This document shows, in pieces, positions 27,921 through 35,959 of a stretch of 64,000 nucleotides of DNA. Source of the stretch: Flavipsychrobacter sp. (GTDB lineage Bacteria > Bacteroidota > Bacteroidia > Chitinophagales > Chitinophagaceae). Under the pieces are notes generated by a model, which had not been told where the DNA came from, did no database searches, and was given only the letters and a program-made list of their open reading frames with translations. Where the stretch lies: the NCBI GenBank assembly GCA_016787265.1, contig JAEUVF010000008.1:124001-188000 (forward strand), given 5' to 3'. Position 1 is the first letter of the stretch. Every line of letters starts with the position of its first letter. The position numbers were made by a program, and so were the translations under genes.

Positions 27921-30900
27921 AATCCCAGACTGACAAATGGAAGTCCGCCTTCTTCTGACTGACCGTAACAGGCACTAACTACAAACCGGTTAGCGGGTGC
28001 CAGCCAAATACCACCGCCATAACCAAGGTGCCAGCGTGATGAAGGTTCGTTCTTCAACCAAACCCGGCCAATGTCCTGGAAGAATAATAGTCCGAGTGTA
28101 CCCGGCATTATATATCCTCTCAGTTCTGTCAGCCTGATCCTTAAGTCAAGGTTGTTGAAAAATCGCTTGTCGCCGCCAAATCTGAAATTGCGGTAGCCTC
28201 GAAGGCTTTCATTTCCACCAAGGTATTGGGCCTGGAAAAATTCATAATTCCCATAATTGCCGCCACCACCTAATCTGCCTGCCAGTACAACCTGGTTGGG
28301 TGCCAGGAGACTAACAAAATAGGATAAGTTTGTTTCCCACTGTGTAAAAGAATTTGATACCCGGCTTACTCCGTTTACCCATCTCACCGTATTCATCCAA
28401 TGTACTCCCCTTGTCGGAACAGTTTGATTATTTCGGGTATCCAATACCGCCTGAGCCTGCAATCCCAGGTAGGTTTTTTTCTGTTTTAGGCGTTCCTGAT
28501 CCAGTCCACTCTCCGGTTTGGTAATGAAACGGTCTTTATTGTCATCATAATCGATCCAGTAGTGTTGAAAAACGGGGCCTGCATTCAACTGAACAGAAGG
28601 TGCCGGATGATATTTGGCAAGGGCAGCCAGTTCAAAAAGATTAAAACGGGATCGATAGTAAGTGATATTGATCTGGTCGTTTTTTACAAATTTTGTCTGG
28701 TTCCCAAATCCAAAAAAGTTTCGGGTATTATTTGGTGCTTTCAGGTTGGCATAAAAACGAAATGCAGGTGCATCAAATAAATAGCGGAACTGGTATGCGC
28801 CTGTTGCTACCGCATAGTAAGCATTGAATTGATGCTGGAATGCATAGGGCTCTTTTCGGAAGCTGTGATGGGTAGATCGTACACCTGCACCTAGAAAAAT
28901 ACCATCATCCCGATTGTAGGTTGCCAGTATGAGTGGGGTGGTGATATTATACTTAAAATTTTTCCGATCGTAATTATGAACAGATGGCAGATAGGAGAAT
29001 TTTTTTCTCAACTTTCCTGCCCCCGCAATTCGATTGTCTTCCTGGAAACTATCGTACCATTTTATGCCGGATGGCCGATTTCCGGATTGATCCATAATCA
29101 GGCTGTCTCTGCCTTCACCGCTGATGATGCGGATGGTAAACCCTTTTGGCACTTCTCCCCTGACGCGGAATACATCGCCACCCTTTAAGCCAAATAACCT
29201 AAGCTCCCTGGTTACAGCCGGATCAATACGTTGTTCAGAAAGTTTATCCGAGGGTTTTCCTTCCTTGTTGATATCAAAAATGGTCAGTTTCAATTCTCCC
29301 TTTTTTTTCCAGTCCAGTTCAAACCAGTCTTTCTTATCAGACCCTGTTATATCAATCGTTCTGTGTAGAAAATCCTGGTATCCCAATACCTCATCCAAAA
29401 AAAATTGTTTTCTCTTTTTTAAGATGCCGGCAATTGTACCTGCCTGCATGATTTGAATGGCTACAGGTTGTGCCGCTAATGCACTGTCAATTACGCTATC
29501 AGTTATTTCCTGGAGCAGTTGTGTGGCCGTTTTTTCCCAATCCGATCTACTGGTCCGGTTTAAAAAACTCCGGTCAAAATAACGGGCATTGTAATTAAAG
29601 CGATTGATATTCTCTGCCTGAACCTTGAAACCCTGAAACTTTGGTAGCAGCCAGGACCTGCTGACAAGCCATGGAATCCAGCCACGATTGATGAAGAATG
29701 CCTGATCACGGTCACGGGGAATCGGAAAATAATGACGCCCTTCTTTTGTATTCCTGCTGCCCCAGCGCCACTGGTCATCATGCCGGTCAAAATCCATAAT
29801 GAGCATGTCCAGCAGCCGTGCTTTTAATACAGCCTGTTGGTCTACCGTATTATCATTATCTTTTCTCAGTGCTTCTATTACCTTGTCAGTGCTAAAAGTT
29901 TTTGTCAGTCCATCTGGCTCCCGTGGTTCAAAAAGATAAAGTTTGTTTCCAAAATCTGTGCGGTACTGACCCAGGACGGGATCATCTGGCAAAAATACCA
30001 GCCGGGGTTCAGTATGTGGAATTCCTGCTGCCGAAACCAGTGCAGGAACGGAAAGTGCTGCATAGGGGTAGGAGGCTGAAATGCCATCAACTATAGCATC
30101 TTTCACAAAGGTTTGTCGTAATTCTTCGGGCAACGTTTTGTCGGGATATTTCTCAATACTTCTCAAAACATATTCCCGACCGCTGCTGTCTTCCAGCCTG
30201 AGTGAACGACTTTGCATGCCACCACCTCGTTTGGTTGGATGTAATCCGCCATTGTAGTTTGCAATGGAAAACACAGGAACTTTTATCGGAGTGATCCATT
30301 CCTGGCGGTAATTGGAACCGAAAATCCGTTGCTTGAGTTTGCCTGCTTTAAAGTATGGTGCTGCCGCTATGGAAATACTATCCTGCCAGCTGATATCAGT
30401 TGAATCGTAAGTAATAATCTCTTTGGGTTTGGGAAGCGAAATGTCCTGTCTGTATACTTCCTGGTGAATTGTTTCGGTTGCTTCCATGAAAACCAGTTGC
30501 ATCTTTCCATTTACATACCATTGCAGTTTCACATAACCGGTAGTTGAAAAACTAATGCGATTTAGGTTGTTTTTTCTGTGTCGGGTTGATTTGGACCCTG
30601 CTCCACTTACAATATAATGCTGGTTATTGATACGGATATGTTGCAAGCCATGCTCATGACCAGCAAACCGGAGCACTCTGCCGTGCTGCGTTAAAAGGGT
30701 ATCAATCCGGGAAGACATATTTTTGTACACAGGATGTTTGTTGTCCTGAATATTTCCAAAACCACCTCTTACCAATGGATAAATCGAGCCAATCAGTGGC
30801 AGGGGTATATAGAGTTTTGGGTTAATTTCCGTCAAAGGGAAAAGATGCTGTTTGAACTGGTAATAACCTCCATGGATACCCGAAGAAGCAAACGGATGGT

Positions 30901-31540
30901 GCGTTAGAAACAGGATTGTTTTTTCTCTGTTCCGATACAGGATTTCCTGTAGGCGGAACAAGATTTCATCTTCGGTTTTGCAATCGCAGTCGCTGCTTAT
31001 CCCGGGTTTATCGGTTTGCTGCAGCCACCACTGACTATCCATAATGATGACTGTTAGTTGATCATTCAGGCTTCTTTCTTCAGGACCAGGGCATCCATCA
31101 GCAGGCAGAAAATGAATATTGGCAAGGTTAAGTTGCTGAATGTATTCTCCCTGGTTTTTTATCTGCTGCCATCCATTATTGTGGCCTTTTGCCCAATCAT
31201 GGTTACCGGGAATAAAAAAAATCTGCCCGGCCAATTGCTGGCCGGCCATCCATTGTGTGTCAAGAACTGCTTTGTACCTGTTATATCCCCTGCTTTGTTC
31301 ATCCGGTAATCCGGCAGGATAAATATTATCACCTAAAAAGAATAAGGCCTGCGATTTCCTGTTTTTTGAATCCTGGCTTTTCAGAAGCTTTTGTATTACC
31401 GGATGCTTACCGTTGGTTAACTCACCCGCATCGCCAATAAATAGTATTTCCTGAAGGATGGAGTCAGTTTGTGCGAAAGTCCTCATTGAGCCTGTTATCA
31501 ACAGTAAAAGCAATATTTGTCTGAGGGATGGCAGGTTCAT
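27911..31540 (-). CDS. Three-part protein: metallophosphoesterase, CotH/HipA-like kinase-type region, BamA-like outer-membrane barrel
   Basis: 1209 residues with a signal peptide ending TFAQ. Residues about 30-330 are a calcineurin-like phosphoesterase with all metal motifs: GDAGE 36-40, GDN 70-72, GNHDW 112-116, HH 214-215 and GHEHG 294-298. Residues about 450-650 contain EYVLRSIEK, then MDFDRHDDQW (582-591) and IPRDRDQAF (607-615), which resemble the Lys, catalytic-loop and metal-binding motifs of CotH-type kinases. Residues about 850-1209 look like the BamA/D15 surface-antigen barrel, closing with an aromatic terminal strand (FVSLGFQF). It probably sits in the outer membrane. Translation is coupled to the upstream lipoprotein gene. 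Confidence 0.82.
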   Translation of the reverse strand: MNLPSLRQILLLLLITGSMRTFAQTDSILQEILFIGDAGELTNGKHPVIQKLLKSQDSKNRKSQALFFLGDNIYPAGLPDEQSRGYNRYKAVLDTQWMAGQQLAGQIFFIPGNHDWAKGHNNGWQQIKNQGEYIQQLNLANIHFLPADGCPGPEERSLNDQLTVIIMDSQWWLQQTDKPGISSDCDCKTEDEILFRLQEILYRNREKTILFLTHHPFASSGIHGGYYQFKQHLFPLTEINPKLYIPLPLIGSIYPLVRGGFGNIQDNKHPVYKNMSSRIDTLLTQHGRVLRFAGHEHGLQHIRINNQHYIVSGAGSKSTRHRKNNLNRISFSTTGYVKLQWYVNGKMQLVFMEATETIHQEVYRQDISLPKPKEIITYDSTDISWQDSISIAAAPYFKAGKLKQRIFGSNYRQEWITPIKVPVFSIANYNGGLHPTKRGGGMQSRSLRLEDSSGREYVLRSIEKYPDKTLPEELRQTFVKDAIVDGISASYPYAALSVPALVSAAGIPHTEPRLVFLPDDPVLGQYRTDFGNKLYLFEPREPDGLTKTFSTDKVIEALRKDNDNTVDQQAVLKARLLDMLIMDFDRHDDQWRWGSRNTKEGRHYFPIPRDRDQAFFINRGWIPWLVSRSWLLPKFQGFKVQAENINRFNYNARYFDRSFLNRTSRSDWEKTATQLLQEITDSVIDSALAAQPVAIQIMQAGTIAGILKKRKQFFLDEVLGYQDFLHRTIDITGSDKKDWFELDWKKKGELKLTIFDINKEGKPSDKLSEQRIDPAVTRELRLFGLKGGDVFRVRGEVPKGFTIRIISGEGRDSLIMDQSGNRPSGIKWYDSFQEDNRIAGAGKLRKKFSYLPSVHNYDRKNFKYNITTPLILATYNRDDGIFLGAGVRSTHHSFRKEPYAFQHQFNAYYAVATGAYQFRYLFDAPAFRFYANLKAPNNTRNFFGFGNQTKFVKNDQINITYYRSRFNLFELAALAKYHPAPSVQLNAGPVFQHYWIDYDDNKDRFITKPESGLDQERLKQKKTYLGLQAQAVLDTRNNQTVPTRGVHWMNTVRWVNGVSRVSNSFTQWETNLSYFVSLLAPNQVVLAGRLGGGGNYGNYEFFQAQYLGGNESLRGYRNFRFGGDKRFFNNLDLRIRLTELRGYIMPGTLGLLFFQDIGRVWLKNEPSSRWHLGYGGGIWLAPANRFVVSACYGQSEEGGLPFVSLGFQF

Positions 31541-32412
31541 TTTAAATTGGATTGCGTGTTGGTTTCCGATTGTTCCGGGTTAAACGGAAAATACAACAGG
31601 GTTGCTTTCGACTGTCTGCCTTCATTGGAAATATAGAGATCTCCATTCGGGCCAAAGCAAAGGCCTTCAGGTTGTTGAAAAAGGTCGGGGTTCAGTCCAT
31701 ATACCGATTCCGGTTGTCCCTCCCTGTTACATATTGCAAGAAGTTTGGCAGTTGATGATAAAATAAAGAGTTTGCCGGTTATGGGATGGAATGCCGCCGC
31801 TGATGGTTGAAATTCTATCGTATCGTCTTTGCCAAGCATTCGAAATAGGTTCCATCCTATTCGAATTACCGGCTGTTCCTCCAGTTCATGTGTATCCAGG
31901 TTGAAGGACCATCCGTATACCAGGGGTTCCTCCAGGCCGCAGTTCTTACAAAAAAGCAAGAGTCTGTTCAGTTCCTGGTCGTAAGCGATGCTTTCAAATT
32001 CAGTATGTCTGCTGAAATGAAGAGGATAGTGGTCTATTTGTTTTCCGGTTCGGCCATCCAGGAGATAAAGACTTCCGTCACTTCTTAGCACATAATATCC
32101 TTCCGGCGTTCGGACAATATCTTCATAATCACCTTTTTCTCCAAAGCTCAGAGTGTTCATTTTACCAGAAGCAGTGTTGAGTACGAATAGTTTTCCCTGT
32201 TCATCATTTATGGCGACCAGTTCTTCGTTGTTATGATAACTGATTCCCGAGATTTCACGAAGTGGTTTTTTCAGCAGCAGCGTATTGGCTGGCTGGTTCG
32301 CGTAGCCAGGCAGGGAAGGTGCAAAACAAACACCGCTGAGTTGATTGCAGGATAAAATACCTGTTACACTCAGTAGTAATAAGAAACTATTCCAGGTAAG
32401 GCGGTGCAACAT
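31537..32412 (-). CDS. SdiA-regulated-domain-like lipoprotein (beta-propeller)
   Basis: 291 residues. The signal peptide ends in a lipobox, ILSC. The mature part is a propeller of the SdiA-regulated family: REISGISYHNNEELVAINDEQGKLF, a GDYEDIV block, HTEFESIAYDQELNRLLLFC, and near the end a PEGLCFGPNGDLYISNEG blade, as in YjiK-like proteins. Its role is unknown. Overlap by ATGA with the phosphoesterase-barrel gene suggests the two act together at the outer membrane. Confidence 0.83.
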   Translation of the reverse strand: MLHRLTWNSFLLLLSVTGILSCNQLSGVCFAPSLPGYANQPANTLLLKKPLREISGISYHNNEELVAINDEQGKLFVLNTASGKMNTLSFGEKGDYEDIVRTPEGYYVLRSDGSLYLLDGRTGKQIDHYPLHFSRHTEFESIAYDQELNRLLLFCKNCGLEEPLVYGWSFNLDTHELEEQPVIRIGWNLFRMLGKDDTIEFQPSAAAFHPITGKLFILSSTAKLLAICNREGQPESVYGLNPDLFQQPEGLCFGPNGDLYISNEGRQSKATLLYFPFNPEQSETNTQSNLK

Positions 32413-32480
32413 ACCTGCAAGTTAGTTTGACCTGAGATTCAATGCTTGATTTGCGTTAATTTAGTTTAATAAACAGTTAC

Positions 32481-33719
32481 ATGGAAGCAAACACAGGCAT
32501 TCTGGATAGGGCGACCAGCCTGGTTCGGCAACATTTTGAAAAAAACGTCCCGTCCTCGCTTTATTTTCATGATCTCCACCATACCATACAGGTAGTAGAT
32601 GCTTCCCGGCAAATGGCTGCTGCTATGCAGCTTACGGAGGAAGACCGGCTGGCATTGTTACTGGCTGCCTGGTTTCATGATACAGGATACGGCGTCCAAT
32701 ACGAGGGGCATGAGGTTGCAAGCGTTGAAATTGCCCGTAGGTTTTGCCGCGAACAAAACCTGGCAGAATCACTGACTGAAAAAGTTGCATCCTGCATCCT
32801 TGCTACCCGCATGCCTCAATCACCAGCCAGCCTGATCGAGCAGATAATCTGTGACGCCGATATGGCACATCTTGGGTCTGGACACTATCCGGAGGAAAGC
32901 AAATTGCTCAGAAAGGAAATCAACACTGTTTTTAATAAGGATATCAGTAAAAAAGCCTGGCGAAGGACAAATATCCGGTTTCTTGAAGAGCATCGGTATT
33001 TTACTGAATATGCGCGTACTCACTTTGAGCCGGTTAAACAGGCTCATTTAAAAACATTGCTGGAAAAGGAAGCCGCATCTAAGGGAGAAACGGTTGAAAC
33101 ACCGGTAGGTAAAATTGAGGATGTACCAGCTTCGGAAGCAATTCCGACTGAGAAAGAAAAAAAGCCGGCAGATAAAGTCAGTCAATCACGAACCGACAGG
33201 GGAATTGCTACCATGTTCCGGATCATGAGTGAAAATCATGTAAGTCTTAGCCAAATGGCAGACAGTAAAGCGAACATCATGATTTCAGTAAATACTATTG
33301 TGTTATCGATACTGGTTTCTGTTTTACTTGGAAAACTTCAATATTATCCTCAATTCATTCTGCCGACAGCTATACTTGCATTGGTATGTCTGACTGCTGT
33401 GATTTTTGCTATTCGTGCAACAAGACCAACTGTAACGGGTGGAGTATTTACGGAAGAAGACATTCGCCAGAAAAAAGCCAATCTCCTGTTCTTTGGAAAT
33501 TTTTTTAAAATGGATCTCAAAGAGTATGAATGGGGCATGAAAGAAATGATGAATGACAGCGAGTATTTGTATGACAGCATGATAAAGGATATTTATTTTC
33601 TGGGCAGAGTGCTTGCAAGGAAATATCATTTTCTGCGTATTTCCTACAATGTGTTTATGTACGGACTTATTATTGCTGTTCTTTCTTTTGCGATTGCCAG
33701 TTTTATTGGAATGAAATAA
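32481..33719 (+). CDS. HD-domain phosphohydrolase fused to a Pycsar-type membrane effector domain (PycTM-like)
   Basis: 412 residues in two parts. Residues 1-200 are an HD hydrolase: HDLHHT at 30-35, the pair His66-Asp67 in AAWFHDTGYG, and ICDADMAHL at 123-131. A charged linker of about 40 residues follows. Residues about 245-412 fit the Pycsar effector family (PF18967), with FRIMSENHVSLSQMADSKAN leading into membrane helices at about 265-285 and 291-312 and a last one at about 389-409. PycTM domains damage the membrane when bound to cCMP or cUMP in phage defence. No pyrimidine cyclase is nearby. The HD part could degrade a nucleotide signal and so restrain the effector. Confidence 0.78.
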   Translation: MEANTGILDRATSLVRQHFEKNVPSSLYFHDLHHTIQVVDASRQMAAAMQLTEEDRLALLLAAWFHDTGYGVQYEGHEVASVEIARRFCREQNLAESLTEKVASCILATRMPQSPASLIEQIICDADMAHLGSGHYPEESKLLRKEINTVFNKDISKKAWRRTNIRFLEEHRYFTEYARTHFEPVKQAHLKTLLEKEAASKGETVETPVGKIEDVPASEAIPTEKEKKPADKVSQSRTDRGIATMFRIMSENHVSLSQMADSKANIMISVNTIVLSILVSVLLGKLQYYPQFILPTAILALVCLTAVIFAIRATRPTVTGGVFTEEDIRQKKANLLFFGNFFKMDLKEYEWGMKEMMNDSEYLYDSMIKDIYFLGRVLARKYHFLRISYNVFMYGLIIAVLSFAIASFIGMK

Positions 33720-33730
33720 CCCGGTAGTGT

Positions 33731-35959
33731 ATGATTGAATATATCCGGGAATACAAAAAGTACAGCAGCAGTTATTATGTGTCTGAAGGCATCCGCACAA
33801 CTGCAGGTGTGATGCTTCCTATACTGACTGCCAGCTATTTTGGTCGACTCGATGTTGGTATGGCACTCGGGTTGGGCGCTCTGTGTGTGAGCATTGCCGA
33901 TAATACCGGTCCCATTCATCACCGGGTGAACGGAATGATGGCAGCGCTTATTCTGATTTTTATATCTACCCTGGTTACAGGCTTTTGTATGCCTTATCCG
34001 TGGTTGCTGGCAGCGCTTATTGTTCTCATGGGATTTGCTTATTCCATTATTGGTGTGTATGGAGTGCGGGCAGCAGCCGTTGGAGTGGCGGGATTGCTGG
34101 TGATGATTCTAAGTATTGATGAACGTTACACCAGTTGGGAAGTAGTGAGAAATGGATTGCTCGTAGCCGGAGGCGGACTGTTCTATTTTACGATAAGTTT
34201 ATTGTTATATCGTTTGCGCCCATATAAACTGATTGAGCAGGCGCTTGGGGATTCACTGCTTTCCATGTCGGATTATCTTCGCACCCGTGCGGGATTTTAT
34301 AATGCCAGTGTAGATTACGATAAAAATTACAAGGAAGTATTAGAACAGCAGGTGCTGGTGCATAACAAGCAGAGCCTGGTTCGTGAAATGCTGTTTAAGA
34401 CCCGTGACATTGTTCGTGAGTCTACGCATAAAAGCAGGATCCTGATGATGATCTTCCTGGACAGCGTAGATCTCTTTGAAAGGATTATGACATCCCAGCA
34501 GGATTACCGGCTGCTTCATCAGTTGATGGATGCTTCCGGATTATTGCTGGCTTTTCAAACACAAATTCGCCTATTATCGGATGAATTAGAAAAAATCGGA
34601 CTTGCCTTACAGGAAGGAAAGATCTCCGAATCAAAAGAAGGACTGGAGGATCTGTTGAAAAAGCTGGAGGCTGAATTTGTAGAAGTACGAAATGCTACTA
34701 TGGATGATAGTAATATTGAGGGTTTTGTTAGCCTGAGGCATATTCTGAACAGCATTAAAGATATTCAAAGCAGGATACTTACCATTCACCGTTATACCAG
34801 TTTTGATAAGAAAATCGGGGATGCGTTTTCACGTACTGTGGATTATACCAAATTTGTTTCACCTTCTGACTTTAACATCAAGCTGCTGACAAATAACCTA
34901 AGTATTCACTCAACGATTTTTCGCCATTCCGTAAGGGTTGCAGTTTCATTACTGGCAGGTTATTTCCTGACCCGGGTATTGCCGGTTGGACACGGCTACT
35001 GGATTTTGCTCACCATCCTGGTAATTCTGAAACCAGCCTATAGTTTAACCAAACAAAGGAATATTGAACGTTTAACGGGAACTTTTTTTGGAGCCCTGCT
35101 GGGAGTCGGACTACTATGGTTGATACGGGATGATCGGTTATTGGTGACTGTTATGATTATAGGAATGGTTGTTGCTTATAGTATGGTAAGGGTAAAATAC
35201 CTGGTAAGTGTAGTGGCGATGACTGCTTATATTCTGATCGCATTTCATTTTCTGAAGCCCGGTGATTTTTCAGAAGTGTTGCGCGATCGTTTGATTGATA
35301 CTTTCGCTGGTTCCGTTATAGCATTCATTGCAACGTTTGCCATCCCCCCGAAATGGGAGCATGAGCAAATTCAGGAATTGCTGGAGGAAGCCATCGAAGC
35401 AAACGCGCGTTATTTTGAGTGTATCAGCAAGTTATTCATCCGGGTTTCCCTGAGTAATGAAGCATATAAGCTTAGCAGAAAGGAAGCATTTGTAAAACTG
35501 GCTAACCTGTCTGATGCTTTCCAGCGAATGCTGAACGAACCCAAACGCCAGCAAAAAAAGGTGCAGCTGGTTCACCAGATGGTGGTCAATAACCATATGC
35601 TTGCTTCACATATAGCAACACTTTCTTCCTACCGGAAAATGGCGGAGCGGTATGCGTCCGAAAAATTTCAACCCATCATTTCCGCATCCCTTGCGCATCT
35701 CCAGGGAGCCGCAGAACTGGTAAAACAGGGGCCGGCGCCAGGCAAATTGCTAAGCGCTGAGGAGAATTTTGTCATTCGGGAAGAACTGAAGCAATTGCTG
35801 GAACTGCGTTTAAAGGAATTGGCGGAAGGTGAAAGGGATACTGAAACCAGGCAACGGTTTTCAGAATTGAAAACCATTGCCGATCAGTTTGAGTATATAA
35901 ACAAAATAAGTATCGAACTGGAGAAGCTTGCGCAGCGCTTACGGGAGCGCACTGCTTAA
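33731..35959 (+). CDS. FUSC/YccS-family membrane protein
   Basis: 742 residues with a duplicated layout typical of the YccS/FusC family. The N-terminal block of several helices (about 20-160) is followed by a long cytoplasmic helical region. The second block, the FUSC_2 region (about 395-540), has LAGYFLTRVLPVGHGYWILLTILVILKP. A C-terminal coiled-coil tail of about 190 residues ends the protein. Relatives include aromatic-acid exporters (AaeB) and fusaric acid resistance proteins; the substrate is unknown. It follows the HD-PycTM gene by 11 bases and may be co-transcribed. Its stop overlaps korA by four bases. Confidence 0.85.
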   Translation: MIEYIREYKKYSSSYYVSEGIRTTAGVMLPILTASYFGRLDVGMALGLGALCVSIADNTGPIHHRVNGMMAALILIFISTLVTGFCMPYPWLLAALIVLMGFAYSIIGVYGVRAAAVGVAGLLVMILSIDERYTSWEVVRNGLLVAGGGLFYFTISLLLYRLRPYKLIEQALGDSLLSMSDYLRTRAGFYNASVDYDKNYKEVLEQQVLVHNKQSLVREMLFKTRDIVRESTHKSRILMMIFLDSVDLFERIMTSQQDYRLLHQLMDASGLLLAFQTQIRLLSDELEKIGLALQEGKISESKEGLEDLLKKLEAEFVEVRNATMDDSNIEGFVSLRHILNSIKDIQSRILTIHRYTSFDKKIGDAFSRTVDYTKFVSPSDFNIKLLTNNLSIHSTIFRHSVRVAVSLLAGYFLTRVLPVGHGYWILLTILVILKPAYSLTKQRNIERLTGTFFGALLGVGLLWLIRDDRLLVTVMIIGMVVAYSMVRVKYLVSVVAMTAYILIAFHFLKPGDFSEVLRDRLIDTFAGSVIAFIATFAIPPKWEHEQIQELLEEAIEANARYFECISKLFIRVSLSNEAYKLSRKEAFVKLANLSDAFQRMLNEPKRQQKKVQLVHQMVVNNHMLASHIATLSSYRKMAERYASEKFQPIISASLAHLQGAAELVKQGPAPGKLLSAEENFVIREELKQLLELRLKELAEGERDTETRQRFSELKTIADQFEYINKISIELEKLAQRLRERTA

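Noticed and set aside
32481..35959. A complete Pycsar or CBASS defence island
   Set aside because: Only an effector-like fusion is present. No cyclase, E1/E2-like, TIR or nuclease genes flank it, so a full defence operon cannot be claimed.
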